Source: Candidatus Dormiibacterota bacterium
Lineage (GTDB): Bacteria > Chloroflexota > Dormibacteria > Aeolococcales > Aeolococcaceae
Direction of reading: 5' to 3'
Length of the DNA stretch: 64,000 nucleotides
Assembly (NCBI GenBank): GCA_003162415.1
Contig: PMOL01000004.1
Coordinates: 392,474-456,473 of the forward strand
A program made the position numbers and the translations under genes. The notes under the pieces are model-generated. The model searched no databases. It was not told the origin of the DNA and worked only from the letters and a program-made list of their open reading frames with translations. This document shows, one piece after another, positions 33,570 to 44,120 of the stretch; the first letter of the stretch is position 1; each line of letters starts with the position of its first letter.

Positions 33570-35681
33570 TTGAGCGGTCCCCGGCTGGAACAATCGAGCG
33601 GTTTCACCATTGGCCCCCTCCCTCACACTCACGTCACAACCGGAGCAGCACAGATAACCGACACCGCACGCCCCGAACGCCCCGATGAGGCGGCGAACGA
33701 GCCAGAGACGAGCCCAGGGACGAGTCATGCAAACGGCAACCCGGATCCGCGTCCGGTAGGCGCCGGCCGGGTTGGCAAGGACACGTACTCGGCCGACCAG
33801 ATCCAGATCCTTGAGGGTCTCGAACCCGTTCGCCGGCGCCCGGGGATGTACATCGGATCCACGGATCTGCGTGGTCTGCACCACCTCGTCGTCGAGCTGG
33901 TCGACAACAGCATCGACGAGGCCCTCGCCGGTTGGTGCGACACCATCAAGGTCGTGCTCCACGCGGACAGATCCGTGTCGGTTCTCGACAATGGCCGCGG
34001 CATCCCGGTGGGGATGCATCCGACCGCCAGGAAGTCCGCGCTCGAGGTTGTGCTCACGACGCTCCACGCCGGTGGAAAGTTCGGCGGTGGTGGCTACAAG
34101 GTCTCGGGTGGCCTGCACGGTGTCGGTCTCTCGGTCGTCAACGCGCTGAGTGAGCGCCTGCTCGTCGAGGTGTACCTCGACGGTGAGACCCACCGTCAGG
34201 AATACACGCGTGGGGTGCCCAACGGCCCCGTGGCAGTGGTGGGAAAGTCCGACCGGCGGGGAACCTTCGTGCGATTCTGGCCTGACCCGGAGATCTTCCC
34301 CGAGATCGAGTTCTCGTGGGACACGGTCAACAATTCGCTGCGCAGCTATGCGTTCCTCAACAAGGGCATCACGATCCAGCTCGAGGACGAACGCGACGAC
34401 CACGCCTACACCTTCCACTTCGAAGGTGGCATCCAGTCCTTCGTCAGGTATCTCAACGCCAACCGCAACGTCATCAACCAGAAGCCGATGTACGTGGAGC
34501 GGGAGATCGACGGCAACGTTGTCGAGATCGCGCTGCAGTACCAGAACACGGTGTTCACCGAGCACGTCCTCGCCTTCGCCAACAACGTGCACACCGAGGA
34601 AGGTGGCGCGCACGTCACCGGGTTCCGCGGCGCGCTCACCGCGACGCTCAACAAGTACGCGCGCAAGGCGGGCATCCTCAAGGAGCAGGACCCCAATCTG
34701 AGCGGTGACGACGTGCGCGACGGATTGACGGCGGTGATCAGCGTCAAGCTGCGCGAACCGCAGTTCGAGGGTCAGACCAAAACCAAGCTGGGCAACAGCG
34801 AAGTGGCCGGACAGGTCTCGACGGTGCTGAGCGAGGCGCTCATGCAGTACCTGGAGGAGAACCCTGCGGACGGTCGCAGGATCATCGACCAGTCGCTGAC
34901 CGCCGCCCGAGCTCGTCAGGCCGCCGCCAAGGCACGCGACCTCGTGCAGCGCAAGTCGCTGCTCGAGTCGGCAACGTTGCCCGGCAAGCTCGTCGACTGC
35001 AGTGAGCGTGACCCGGCGCATTGCGAGATCTTCATCGTCGAGGGACTGTCAGCAGGCGGCACCGCCAAGGAGGCGCGCGAGCGCCGCAACCAGGCAATCC
35101 TTCCGCTCCGAGGCAAGATCCTCAATGTCGAGAAGGCGCGAGCCGATAAGATCCTTGGCAACGAGCAGATCAAGGATCTGATCATGGCGCTCGGCGGCGG
35201 ATTCGGCGAGACGTTCAGCGTGGACAAGCTGCGCTATCACCGCATCGTGCTCATGGCCGACGCCGACGTCGACGGTTCGCACATCCGCACCCTGCTGCTG
35301 ACGTTCTTCTGGCGCCACCTGCGCCCGCTGGTGGACGGTGGGTTCCTGTACCTCGCACAGCCGCCCCTGTACAAGCTCGAGAAGGGCAAAGGAAAGAACC
35401 GGCAGACGGAGTACGCATTCAGCGACGACCAGCGTGACGACAAGGTCAAGTCCATGGGCAGAGACACCGAGGTCTCTCGCTACAAGGGACTCGGCGAGAT
35501 GATGTCCGAGGAGTTGTGGGCGACCACCATGGACCCCGATCGCCGGGTGCTCCTCCAGGTCGGTGTCGCCGACGCCATCAAGGCCGACGACATCTTCGAC
35601 CGTCTCATGGGGTCCGACGTCGAGCCTCGCAAGCGTTTCATTCAGACCCACGCCACGAGCGTGCGCAACCTCGACGTCTGA
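33570..35681 (+). CDS. gyrB: DNA gyrase subunit B
   Basis: About 703 residues. GHKL ATPase ([43 protein letters not shown]), transducer, TOPRIM ([16 protein letters not shown]) and C-terminal RYKGLGEM. The TOPRIM entry motif, nearly always EGDSAGG, reads EGLSAGG: the Asp matching E. coli D426 is Leu. The N-terminus is unclear: GTG 33525 lies before the predicted transcription start, so TTG 33570 is used, leaving an unusual disordered 70-residue Pro/Glu/Thr-rich tail before DTYSADQIQ. The stop overlaps plsX by one base (TGATG). Confidence 0.93.
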   Translation: MSGPRLEQSSGFTIGPLPHTHVTTGAAQITDTARPERPDEAANEPETSPGTSHANGNPDPRPVGAGRVGKDTYSADQIQILEGLEPVRRRPGMYIGSTDLRGLHHLVVELVDNSIDEALAGWCDTIKVVLHADRSVSVLDNGRGIPVGMHPTARKSALEVVLTTLHAGGKFGGGGYKVSGGLHGVGLSVVNALSERLLVEVYLDGETHRQEYTRGVPNGPVAVVGKSDRRGTFVRFWPDPEIFPEIEFSWDTVNNSLRSYAFLNKGITIQLEDERDDHAYTFHFEGGIQSFVRYLNANRNVINQKPMYVEREIDGNVVEIALQYQNTVFTEHVLAFANNVHTEEGGAHVTGFRGALTATLNKYARKAGILKEQDPNLSGDDVRDGLTAVISVKLREPQFEGQTKTKLGNSEVAGQVSTVLSEALMQYLEENPADGRRIIDQSLTAARARQAAAKARDLVQRKSLLESATLPGKLVDCSERDPAHCEIFIVEGLSAGGTAKEARERRNQAILPLRGKILNVEKARADKILGNEQIKDLIMALGGGFGETFSVDKLRYHRIVLMADADVDGSHIRTLLLTFFWRHLRPLVDGGFLYLAQPPLYKLEKGKGKNRQTEYAFSDDQRDDKVKSMGRDTEVSRYKGLGEMMSEELWATTMDPDRRVLLQVGVADAIKADDIFDRLMGSDVEPRKRFIQTHATSVRNLDV

Positions 35682-36694
35682 TGCCGCTTCCGATCGCGGT
35701 CGACGCGATGGGCGGCGATAATGCCCCTGCGGAAATCGTGCGCGGCGCGTTGCGCGCCCTCAACGAGCACGGCATCGCGGTCACCCTGGTCGGCCGGCGT
35801 GAGGCCGTCGAGGCGGAGCTCCGCAGCGCGGGAGCCGTGAACCCGGACGGGATCACCATCGTCGATGCCCGCGACATCATCGAGATGAACGAGCACCCTG
35901 CCAACGCGGTGCGCGCCAAGCGCGATTCGTCCCTGGTGAGCAGCTGCGCGCTGGTCGCCGGCGGCGAGGCTCGTGGCGTCGTCAGCGCCGGCAACAGCGG
36001 GGCGATGCTCGCCGCCGCACTCTTCACCATCAAGCGGATCCCCGGGGTTGCCCGCCCCGCGATCGGCGCGGCGTTCCCCAGCGAGGCGGGGCAGACATTC
36101 ATCCTGGATGTCGGCGCCAACACCGACTGCAAGCCGGAGTGGCTCGCACAGTTCGCCGTGATGGGTGACATCTACGCCCGCACCATGCTCGGTATCCCGA
36201 GCCCGCGCGTCGCCCTGCTCAGCAACGGCGAGGAGTCGGAGAAGGGCTCGGACTTGGTGCAGGCCGCCCACCCGTTGATCGCGGCACTGCCGATTCAATT
36301 CGTCGGCAACGTCGAGGGCAAGGATATTTTTCGCGGCGGGTGCGACGTGGTGGTCACCGACGGTTTCACCGGCAACGTGGTGCTCAAGGTGGCCGAGGGG
36401 ATCGGCGAGTTCCTGTTCGCCAGCATTGCCCGCGAGGCTCGCAAGTCGCTCGGCGGCAAGGTGGGCGGCGCGCTGCTCAAACCGAAGTTGCTTCCGTTGC
36501 GCGACCGCATCGACTACCGGAAAACCGGTGGGGCGCTGCTCCTCGGTGTCGCGGGTGAGGTGGTGATCGCCCACGGGCGCTCGGATGCCGAGGCGACCAT
36601 GAATGCGATTCGGGTTGCCGCCCGCGCGGCCGATCAGGGTGTCAGCAAGGTTATCGCGGGCGCGGTGAGAAGCCCGGAGGAGGTGTCTGCGTAA
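35681..36694 (+). CDS. plsX: Phosphate acyltransferase PlsX
   Basis: A 337-residue enzyme making acyl-phosphate from acyl-ACP for phosphatidic acid synthesis. Motifs: [16 protein letters not shown] at the N-terminus, [55 protein letters not shown] and [13 protein letters not shown]. It sits between gyrB and gyrA with one-base overlaps on both sides, so lipid and supercoiling genes are translated from one mRNA. Usually plsX neighbours rpmF, fabH or fabD; none is here. Confidence 0.95.
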   Translation: MPLPIAVDAMGGDNAPAEIVRGALRALNEHGIAVTLVGRREAVEAELRSAGAVNPDGITIVDARDIIEMNEHPANAVRAKRDSSLVSSCALVAGGEARGVVSAGNSGAMLAAALFTIKRIPGVARPAIGAAFPSEAGQTFILDVGANTDCKPEWLAQFAVMGDIYARTMLGIPSPRVALLSNGEESEKGSDLVQAAHPLIAALPIQFVGNVEGKDIFRGGCDVVVTDGFTGNVVLKVAEGIGEFLFASIAREARKSLGGKVGGALLKPKLLPLRDRIDYRKTGGALLLGVAGEVVIAHGRSDAEATMNAIRVAARAADQGVSKVIAGAVRSPEEVSA

Positions 36695-39153
36695 TGGTGG
36701 TGTTCGAGCCCGGTCAGATTCATCCCATCGAACTCGAGGCGGAGATGCGGGCGTCCTACATGGACTACGCGATGAGCGTGATCATCAGCCGCGCCCTCCC
36801 CGATATCCGCGATGGGTTGAAGCCGGCGCAGCGCCGCATTCTCTGGGCCATGCTCGACACCGGGATGACCGCCGGGGCGCGCTACCAGAAGTGTGCGGCG
36901 GTGGTCGGCGAGGTGCTCGGTAAGTACCACCCACATGGCGATTCCGCCGTCTACGACACGCTCGTCCGGCTTGCGCAGCCGTGGGTGATGCGCTACCCGC
37001 TCATCGATGGCCAGGGGAACTTCGGCTCGGTCGACGGTGATCCCCCAGCCGCGTACCGGTACACCGAGGCACGCATGACCGCCGTGGCCATGAGTCTCGT
37101 CGACGACATCGAGAAGGATACCGTCGATTTTGGCCCGAACTTCGCGAACGTCCCGGGCGTGCGCGAGCCGTCGGTGATGCCGTCGCTGCTCCCGAACCTG
37201 CTGGTCAACGGCGCGAGCGGCATCGCGGTGGGGATGGCCACCAATATCCCGCCGCACAATCTGGGGGAGATCTGCGATGCCGTGGTCCGGCTGATCGATG
37301 ATCCGGAGACCACCACCGAGGACCTCATCCGGATCGTCAAGGGCCCGGACTTTCCGACCGGCGGCATCATCTACACCCGCGACATCGCCAATGTGTATGG
37401 CACCGGCCGCGGGCGGATCGTGATGCGCGCCCAGGTCGACTTCGAGGAGTCGAAGTCGGGACGCGAGCAGATCATCGTCCGCGAGCTCCCCTACCAGGTG
37501 AACAAGTCGCGCTTGATGCAGAACATCGCCGAGCTCGTCAACGACCGCAAGATCGACGGCATCGCCGACCTGCACGACGAGTCCGGGCGCGAAGAGAAGG
37601 TGCGCATCGTCATCGAGCTGAAGTCCAATGCACGGCCCCATACGGTGCTCAACAACCTCTACAAGCACACCCAGCTGCAGATGACGTTCGGCGCCCTCAT
37701 GCTCGCCATCGTCGACGGCCGCCCGCAGGTGCTGAGCCTCAAGGCGATGCTCCAGCACTACATCGGCCACCGGCGCAACGTGGTCACGCGGCGCACGCAG
37801 CACGACCTGACCACGGCCCGGGAGCGGGCGCATATCCTCGAAGGGCTGACCATCGTCCTCGACAACCTCGACGAGACGATCGCGATCATCCGCGGCGCGC
37901 AGGACGAGAAGTCCGCGCAGACGGCTCTGGAGCAGCGGTTCAACCTGTCGGAGCGACAGTCGAAGGCCATCGTTGACCTGCGTCTCGGCCGGTTGACGAG
38001 GCTCGAGAGCGGCAAGCTTCGCGAGGAGTACGAGGAGCTGATCAAGAAGATCGCGCAGCTGGAGGACCTGCTCGCCAATCCGCGTCTCATCGACGGCGTC
38101 ATCAAGGACGAGGTCGCCAACCTGCGCAGGCGATTCGCCGATCCGCGGCGCAGCGAGATCCGTCACGACGAGCTCGAGATGAACGAGGAAGACCTCATCC
38201 CGCAGGAGCAGGTCTTCGTGACCCTGACGCACCGCGGCTACATCAAGCGCATGTCGCTCGACATCTACCGCGCGCAACATCGTGGCGGCAAGGGCGTCGT
38301 GGGTGCGCGCCGCTCGACCGACGAGGACTACATCGAGCACTCGACGACGGCGAGCACGCACAGCGACATGCTCTTCTTCACCAACCGGGGCCGCGTGTTC
38401 CGGTTGCGCACCCACGAGATTCCCGACGTCAAACGCCAGGCCAAGGGAATCCCGATCATCAACCTCATCGAGGTTGACCAGGGCGAGAAGGTGACCGCGC
38501 TCATCGACATGGAGGTCTTCAGCGACGAGCAGTACCTGGTGATGGTCACCAAGCTCGGCCAGATCAAGAAGACCCCTGCAGCAGCCTATGCATCGGTGCG
38601 CCGCAACGGGCTCATCGCCATCAACCTGCAGGACGACGACGAGCTCAACTGGGTCCGCCGGTCCTCGGGTGGCGACGAGGTCCTGGTGGTAACCCGTCGG
38701 GGCAAGGGCTCGCGTTTCACCGAGAAGGAGGTGCGCCCGATGGGCCGCGACACCATGGGGGTCGGCGCGATCCGCCTCCGCAAGGGCGATGAGGTCGCCG
38801 GGTTCGACATCGTGAATCCGGAGGGCCACGTGCTCGTGATCACCGAGAACGGCTTCGGCAAGCTCACGCCGATGAGTGATTACCCCGTCAAGAGCCGCAA
38901 CATCCAGGGCGTGTACACGGTCGATCAGACTGCGATCCCGAAGATCGGCGAGATCGTCGGGATGCGCGTGGTCGAGGACCTGTCCGAGGAGTTGATGGTG
39001 ATCTCGACGTCAGGGCAGGTGATCCGAATCCCGCTCGAGCAGGTCCGCATCTCCGGACGTCAGACCCGGGGCGTGATCATCATGCGTCTCGACGATGGCG
39101 ACCGGGTCGCCTCGATCGCCGGGGTCGGTGCGGTGGTTGCCCTCGAAGCGTGA
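36694..39153 (+). CDS. gyrA: DNA gyrase subunit A
   Basis: An 819-residue subunit. N-terminal breakage-reunion domain with [20 protein letters not shown], quinolone-pocket [14 protein letters not shown] (Ser and Asp at the E. coli 83 and 87 positions, the sensitive state) and active Tyr in [10 protein letters not shown]. Coiled coil at about 370-460. The C-terminal beta-pinwheel contains a GyrA-box-like [11 protein letters not shown] (about residue 528), which favours gyrase over topoisomerase IV. The start overlaps the plsX stop (TAATG). Confidence 0.96.
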   Translation: MVVFEPGQIHPIELEAEMRASYMDYAMSVIISRALPDIRDGLKPAQRRILWAMLDTGMTAGARYQKCAAVVGEVLGKYHPHGDSAVYDTLVRLAQPWVMRYPLIDGQGNFGSVDGDPPAAYRYTEARMTAVAMSLVDDIEKDTVDFGPNFANVPGVREPSVMPSLLPNLLVNGASGIAVGMATNIPPHNLGEICDAVVRLIDDPETTTEDLIRIVKGPDFPTGGIIYTRDIANVYGTGRGRIVMRAQVDFEESKSGREQIIVRELPYQVNKSRLMQNIAELVNDRKIDGIADLHDESGREEKVRIVIELKSNARPHTVLNNLYKHTQLQMTFGALMLAIVDGRPQVLSLKAMLQHYIGHRRNVVTRRTQHDLTTARERAHILEGLTIVLDNLDETIAIIRGAQDEKSAQTALEQRFNLSERQSKAIVDLRLGRLTRLESGKLREEYEELIKKIAQLEDLLANPRLIDGVIKDEVANLRRRFADPRRSEIRHDELEMNEEDLIPQEQVFVTLTHRGYIKRMSLDIYRAQHRGGKGVVGARRSTDEDYIEHSTTASTHSDMLFFTNRGRVFRLRTHEIPDVKRQAKGIPIINLIEVDQGEKVTALIDMEVFSDEQYLVMVTKLGQIKKTPAAAYASVRRNGLIAINLQDDDELNWVRRSSGGDEVLVVTRRGKGSRFTEKEVRPMGRDTMGVGAIRLRKGDEVAGFDIVNPEGHVLVITENGFGKLTPMSDYPVKSRNIQGVYTVDQTAIPKIGEIVGMRVVEDLSEELMVISTSGQVIRIPLEQVRISGRQTRGVIIMRLDDGDRVASIAGVGAVVALEA

Positions 39154-40823
39154 CCGAGGTCTTTCGTCTCGCTGACTCCTATGTCGACGACCTCTGCCGG
39201 CTCGATCCGTTCACAGCGACCGGTCTCGGGATCCCGGGACACGACGACGAGGTGACCGACTACTCCCCGGCGGGAGTCGAAGCGCAGGTCGACCTCGACC
39301 GCCGGACCCTCGGCGCGCTCGACCACGCGTCGGTCGAGAACGACGCGGATCGCATCGCCGCGGCGGTCATGCGCGATCGTCTCGGTGCGGGTTTAGAGGG
39401 ATACCAGGCGGGCGCCCCGTGGCGTCAGCTCTCCAATTTCGACTCGCCGATCTCGTTCATTCGGATGGCGTTCGACCTCTGCCCCCGCGACACACCCGAA
39501 GACTGGGAGCGGATCGCCACGCGGATGAGCCGGGTTCCCGACTCGCTCGCCGGGTTCACCACGTCGCTCCGGCATGGGCTGGCGACCGGACAGATCGCCG
39601 CGCGCCGGCAGGCCCTGGTCTGCGCAGACCAGGCGTCGACGCTTGGCGGCCTCAACGGCACAGACGCGCCGTACTTCGCCGGCCTCGCCGCCGAGCGGTC
39701 GCACGACGGCGCGCTCGCCTCGAGGCTCCAGGAGGGCGCTCGGCTGGCCACAGAGGCATATGCGTCGACGGCCCGGTTCCTGCGCGAGGAGTACGCGCCG
39801 CTTGCGACCGCAACGGACGCTGTCGGGCGCGACCACTACGCCATCGGCATCCGGCGGTGGCTCGGCATGAACCGCGACCCCGAGGAGATCTACGCCTGGG
39901 GCTGGGACGAGCTGCACCGCATCGAGGCAGAGATGGTCGCGACCGCCGAGCGGATCGCCCCCGGGGCGGGTCTCGAGGGCGCTATGGCGGTGCTCCGCGA
40001 TGATCCCGCCCGGAGCATCGAGGGCATCGACAACCTGCTCGGATACCTCCAGGACCTTACCGATCGCACCATCACCGAGCTCGACGGCAAGCACTTCGAC
40101 ATCCCCGAGCCGCTGCACCGTATCGAATGCCGCGAGGCACCTCCGGGAACGGCCGCGGCGATGTACTACACGGGGCCGTCCGCGGACTTCAGCCGGCCCG
40201 GGCGGACCTGGTACCCCGCAAAGGAAAAGACGCGATTTCCCCTCTGGACGGAGATCACCACCGCGTACCACGAGGGTGTCCCGGGACATCACCTCCAGAT
40301 TGGGCTCTGCATGACCTTCCAGGACCGCCTCACGACCTTCCAGCGCCAGCTGGGGACGTATTCCGGCCACGCCGAGGGCTGGGCGCTCTACGCCGAGCGG
40401 CTGATGCAGGAGTTGGGTTATCTGGAGAACCCGGACTACCAGCTCGGGATGCTCGCGTCCCAGGCGTTCCGAGCGATGCGCGTCATCGTGGATATCGGCC
40501 TCCATCTGCAACTCCCCATCCCGATGACCGAGGAATACTGCCCCGGGCAGGTCTGGGACTGGGACACGGCGCTGCCCTTCGTCAGCAGGTACTGCGGCTT
40601 CGCCGGGCCCGGGTTCGCCCGCAGCGAGCTCGATCGGTACTGCGGGATGCCGGCCCAGGCGATCAGCTACAAGGTGGGCGAGCGAGCGTGGCTCGAGATC
40701 CGCGCCCAGCTCCGATCGAGGCTTGGCTCGTCATTCGACCTGAAGCGGTTCCATATGGAGGCGCTCAACCTCGGGTCGCTGCCGCTCGATCTGCTCGAGC
40801 AGGAGTTGCTCGAAAGCAACTGA
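39150..40823 (+). CDS. DUF885-family zinc peptidase-like protein
   Basis: A 557-residue protein of the DUF885 family, predicted zinc carboxypeptidases with a mostly helical fold. The metal/catalytic motif [12 protein letters not shown] (about residue 375) and downstream [13 protein letters not shown] supply the HExxH-like and Glu ligands; [16 protein letters not shown] is the usual preceding loop. No signal peptide is visible, so it is probably cytoplasmic. The start codon GTG overlaps the gyrA stop by four bases, making it the last gene of the gyrase operon. Substrate unknown. Confidence 0.87.
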   Translation: MTEVFRLADSYVDDLCRLDPFTATGLGIPGHDDEVTDYSPAGVEAQVDLDRRTLGALDHASVENDADRIAAAVMRDRLGAGLEGYQAGAPWRQLSNFDSPISFIRMAFDLCPRDTPEDWERIATRMSRVPDSLAGFTTSLRHGLATGQIAARRQALVCADQASTLGGLNGTDAPYFAGLAAERSHDGALASRLQEGARLATEAYASTARFLREEYAPLATATDAVGRDHYAIGIRRWLGMNRDPEEIYAWGWDELHRIEAEMVATAERIAPGAGLEGAMAVLRDDPARSIEGIDNLLGYLQDLTDRTITELDGKHFDIPEPLHRIECREAPPGTAAAMYYTGPSADFSRPGRTWYPAKEKTRFPLWTEITTAYHEGVPGHHLQIGLCMTFQDRLTTFQRQLGTYSGHAEGWALYAERLMQELGYLENPDYQLGMLASQAFRAMRVIVDIGLHLQLPIPMTEEYCPGQVWDWDTALPFVSRYCGFAGPGFARSELDRYCGMPAQAISYKVGERAWLEIRAQLRSRLGSSFDLKRFHMEALNLGSLPLDLLEQELLESN

Positions 40824-40859
40824 CCCGCGACCGCAATCGGCTGATCAGGTCATGGAGGT

Positions 40860-40881
40860 GGTGCGGGGGCGCACCCGCACC
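40860..40881. terminator. GC-rich hairpin terminator after the gyrase operon
   Basis: GGTGCGGG (40860-40867) and CCCGCACC (40874-40881) form a perfect eight-pair stem with a six-base loop, between convergent DUF885 and DUF5679 genes. No U-run follows on either strand. Confidence 0.55.
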
Positions 40882-40943
40882 CCGTCACCAGTCCGCGTCG
40901 CCAGCCTCGGGCGAAAATACGACGAGGCCGGGCGGACGATTCG

Positions 40944-41090
40944 CTAGGCGGCCTTGCCGATCTTGAAGATCTTGGTACCGCAGACGGGGCAGGTGCCGGT
41001 GGTCGCCGGTTTGCCGTTCTTCATGGTGATCGCCTCAGCGCCCTTGATCTCGCGCTGTTCCTTGCATTTGAGGCAGTAGCCAGTGGCCAT
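40944..41090 (-). CDS. Small zinc-ribbon protein (DUF5679-like)
   Basis: 48 residues: ATGYCLKCKEQREIKG then ATTGTCPVCGTKIFKIGK, two CxxC knuckles that form a single zinc ribbon, as in the DUF5679 family. ATG 41090 is chosen because a GGAGGAG sequence lies just upstream and the upstream frame is not protein-like. Function unknown; some relatives have been tied to ribosome or RNA contexts, without support here. The 161 bases upstream to the next gene hold no other feature I can identify. Confidence 0.85.
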   Translation of the reverse strand: MATGYCLKCKEQREIKGAEAITMKNGKPATTGTCPVCGTKIFKIGKAA

Positions 41091-41251
41091 GTGCTCCTCC
41101 GGGGGTGGGGGTTGTTCTGCGACTGCTCGGAGGCAGGTTGCGGGCATTCTATCCACATCGGAGCCGAATTGGAGTTGAATTCAGCCGGGCGGCCGCCCGG
41201 GGCAGGGTCCGATGGCTCGCCGGCCGGGCCGAAAATGCCCCGCCGGAGGGG

Positions 41252-41956
41252 TCAGACCGGGGCGACCGTGGTGGCCAGGTGGGTCCGGAAAAAGGCTCGA
41301 GTCCGGTCCCAGGCGAGGCGTGCCGCATCCGGGTCGTAGACCTCAGGGCGCGTGTCATTGAAGAACGCGTGGTCCGCACCCGCGTACCAGAAGAACTCAA
41401 CGTCGATACCGGCGCCGCGAAGCTCACGCTCAAGCTCCTCGATCTGCTCGTGCGTGTACGCCTCGTCCTTCTCGGCAAAGTGCCCCAGCACCGAGCCCTT
41501 GATCTTGGTGACGTCGGGCTTGGCCGCTGCGGTCACACCCATATACGGGTAGAACGGGACCACCGCCGCGAACACGTCGCTGAGCGTCGCGGCGTAGACC
41601 GCGAGAGCGCCGCCCATGCAGAACCCCACGATGCCGACGCGGTCACCGGCGGTGCGATCGCTCGCTGCCAGCCACTTGCCCGCGCCGAGCATGTCGCGCG
41701 CGGCCTCGGCGAGGTCGAGTTCCATGAGCAGCTTGCCGGCCTCGTCGGGCTCCTTGGTCTCCTTGCCGTGATACAGGTCAGGCGCCAGAGCGACGAAGCC
41801 CTCGGCCGCAAAGCGATCGCACAGATCGCGGACGTGCGCGTTCAGTCCCCACCACTCCTGGATGACCACGACACCCGGTCCGCGGCCGCTCGGTGGCGTC
41901 GCGAGATATCCGCCACAGGTATGCCCATTGCTGGGGAATTCGACCGTCTCGCCCAT
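41252..41956 (-). CDS. Dienelactone hydrolase family protein
   Basis: A 234-residue alpha/beta hydrolase. Catalytic Cys in GIVGFCMGGAL, Asp in FAEKDEAY and His in GADHAFFND form the Cys-Asp-His triad of dienelactone hydrolases; VVVIQEWWGLN near the N-terminus carries the usual triad-switch Glu. It probably hydrolyses small lactones or esters in the cytoplasm; no chlorocatechol pathway gene is near. It lies 11 bases after the EF-G-like gene on the same strand, so co-transcription is likely. Confidence 0.92.
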   Translation of the reverse strand: MGETVEFPSNGHTCGGYLATPPSGRGPGVVVIQEWWGLNAHVRDLCDRFAAEGFVALAPDLYHGKETKEPDEAGKLLMELDLAEAARDMLGAGKWLAASDRTAGDRVGIVGFCMGGALAVYAATLSDVFAAVVPFYPYMGVTAAAKPDVTKIKGSVLGHFAEKDEAYTHEQIEELERELRGAGIDVEFFWYAGADHAFFNDTRPEVYDPDAARLAWDRTRAFFRTHLATTVAPV

Positions 41957-41967
41957 GTGCTAACTCC

Positions 41968-44043
41968 TCATGCTGCCGGATGCTCGTTGCTGTGTGACTC
42001 GATGAGCTTTTGCGCGACATGCGCCGGCACTTCTTCGTAGCTCGAGAATGACATCGAGTACCTGCCCCTGCCCTGCGTCATGGCGCGCAGCTCGACCGGG
42101 AATGTGTACATCTCGGCCTGCGGAATGTGCGCGTTGACCTCCGCACGCCCGTCACCCATCGGATTCACGCCGCCGACGCGCCCGCGCTTCGAGTTGAGCA
42201 ATCCCATGATGTCGCCGGTGAAGCGCTCGGGCACGGTCACCCTGACATCCATGATCGGTTCGAGGATGACCGGCGAGGCCTTCTGCACGGCTTCGCGCAT
42301 CGCCATCGCGCCGGCGATCTGAAAGGCGATGTCCTTGCCGTCGACGCTGTGCGTCGAGCCGTCGACGAGCCGTACCTTGACGTCGACGATCGGGTTCCCG
42401 GTCACCGCTCCCTGCTCCATCGTCTGGCGGACACCTTTCTCGACCGACGGCCTGAACTGGTGCGGAATCGACCCGCCGAAGATCTTGTCCTCCCATTCGT
42501 AGCCGCCACCGCGAGGCAGCGGCTCGATCTCGATGGTCGCGTCGCCATAGAGCCCGGCGCCGCCCGACTGCTTCTTGTACTTGTGGCCCACGCGCGCCGT
42601 GCCGGTGATGGTCTCGCGGTACGGGATCTTGGGAGGGTGCAGCTCGGCATCGACGCCGAACTTCCGCTTCATCCGCTCCAGGGCGACATCGAGGTGCACG
42701 TCGCCGAGGCCGTGAACGAGGACCTCGTTGGTCACCGGGTCACGGTCGGTCGAGAAGGTCGCATCCTCCTCGCAGAGCCGCGAGAGCGCGCTCATGATCT
42801 TGTCCTCGTCGCCCTTCGACCGAGCGAAGATCGCCGCCGACGCGGTCGCCGCCGGCCATGGCAGGGGCGGCATCAGGAGCGCTGCGTCCTTGGCGCAGAG
42901 CGTGTCACCGGTCTGCGTGTGGGTCAGCTTGGTGACCACACCGATGTCGCCCGCGACCACCTCGGTCACGGTCACGATCGACTTGCCGTTCGGCTGTCCG
43001 AGCTGAGCAAAGCGCTCGTCCTGACCCAGGCGAGGGGTGATCGGATGGCTGTCGCCGCGCATGGTCCCGCGGAGCACCTTGAAGAACGAGACCTTGCCGA
43101 AGGTGTCGACAGTCGTCTTGAAGACGAAGGCGCAGAGCTTGCCGTCCGGATCGCACGCCACCGCAACCTCGCTGCCCTTGGGATCGAGCGCGACACGGGT
43201 GCGCTCGGTCGGCGCGGGCAGATAGCGGACGATGCTGTCGAGCACCATCCCGGCGCCCTTCTCCGACGCCGCGGCGGCGCAGACGATCGGCACCAGTGTC
43301 CCGCGTGCCGTCGCGGCATGGAGAGCCGTCCGCACCTCCTCGTCGGTGAGCTCAGTGCCTTCGAGGTACTTCTCGAGCAGTGCGTCGTCACTCTCGGCGG
43401 CGGCATCGACGAGGGCGGCGTGCGCGCGCTCGATCTCCGAGCTCAGCTCATCCGGGACGGGCGTGTCGGTCGCGCGGCCGCGATCATCAAAAGCGTGCGC
43501 GCGGTCGTCGACGAGATCGATGTAGCCGCTGAACCCATCGGCGGCACCGATCGGCACCGCGACCGCGATCGGCTTGCGCGCGAACGCCTCGCGAAGCGCG
43601 TCGACAGTCGCCTCGTACGCCGCGTTCTCCTTGTCCATGCGGTTCACGACGATCAGGGCTGGGACGCCGGCCGCCTGGATCATCTCCCAGGCCATCTCCG
43701 CACCGACCGGCACCGTGCCTGTGGCCGCAACGACCAGCACCGCAGCGTCCGCGACCGCCAATCCCTCGACCACCTCGCCGGCGAAGTCCTGGAACCCCGG
43801 CGCGTCGATGAGGTTCACGCGGGTGCCCTCCCAGTCGCAATGCGCGACCGAGAGACCGATGCTCATCGAGTGGCGTTGCTCCTCGGGCTCGTGGTCGAAG
43901 AGCGAGGTGGCCTGCTCGGTCGAGCCCATTCGCTGCGTCGCTCCGGCGGTGTGCAGCAGGGCCTCGCACAGGGTCGTCTTCCCGTCGTGGCTGTGTCCGA
44001 CGACGGCGACGGTGCGGATGCGATCAGGTGTGGGCGTCGGCAT
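41968..44043 (-). CDS. Elongation factor G-like GTPase (paralogue)
   Basis: A 691-residue translational GTPase with the full EF-G domain set. The P-loop reads GHSHDGKTTL instead of the usual GHIDAGKTTT; G3 is NLIDAPGFQDF (DAPG, not DTPG) and G4 is VVNRMDKE (NRMD in place of NKMD). Domain IV contains KKQSGGAGLYGDATIEIEP, where canonical EF-G has RQSGGRGQYG. These differences mark the FusA2/EF-G-like subfamily rather than the housekeeping factor, which normally sits beside tuf and rpsL. Role (recycling, stress translation or other) cannot be assigned. Confidence 0.88.
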   Translation of the reverse strand: MPTPTPDRIRTVAVVGHSHDGKTTLCEALLHTAGATQRMGSTEQATSLFDHEPEEQRHSMSIGLSVAHCDWEGTRVNLIDAPGFQDFAGEVVEGLAVADAAVLVVAATGTVPVGAEMAWEMIQAAGVPALIVVNRMDKENAAYEATVDALREAFARKPIAVAVPIGAADGFSGYIDLVDDRAHAFDDRGRATDTPVPDELSSEIERAHAALVDAAAESDDALLEKYLEGTELTDEEVRTALHAATARGTLVPIVCAAAASEKGAGMVLDSIVRYLPAPTERTRVALDPKGSEVAVACDPDGKLCAFVFKTTVDTFGKVSFFKVLRGTMRGDSHPITPRLGQDERFAQLGQPNGKSIVTVTEVVAGDIGVVTKLTHTQTGDTLCAKDAALLMPPLPWPAATASAAIFARSKGDEDKIMSALSRLCEEDATFSTDRDPVTNEVLVHGLGDVHLDVALERMKRKFGVDAELHPPKIPYRETITGTARVGHKYKKQSGGAGLYGDATIEIEPLPRGGGYEWEDKIFGGSIPHQFRPSVEKGVRQTMEQGAVTGNPIVDVKVRLVDGSTHSVDGKDIAFQIAGAMAMREAVQKASPVILEPIMDVRVTVPERFTGDIMGLLNSKRGRVGGVNPMGDGRAEVNAHIPQAEMYTFPVELRAMTQGRGRYSMSFSSYEEVPAHVAQKLIESHSNEHPAA

Positions 44044-44120
44044 GGTGAATCAACTCCAGACAGGACTCCCGGACCGAAGGAACGAATGGTAGCCGCTCGA
44101 ACCGACCCTTCAGCGGGGCG

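Noticed and set aside
36634-38829. A 731-codon open frame antisense to gyrA, and similar long antisense frames over gyrB (33480-35021), the mutase (11520-12842) and gcvPB (47201-48778)
   Set aside because: They follow the reversed codon pattern of the real genes in GC-rich DNA, are rich in Arg/His/Asp without any family motif, and lie opposite certain genes.
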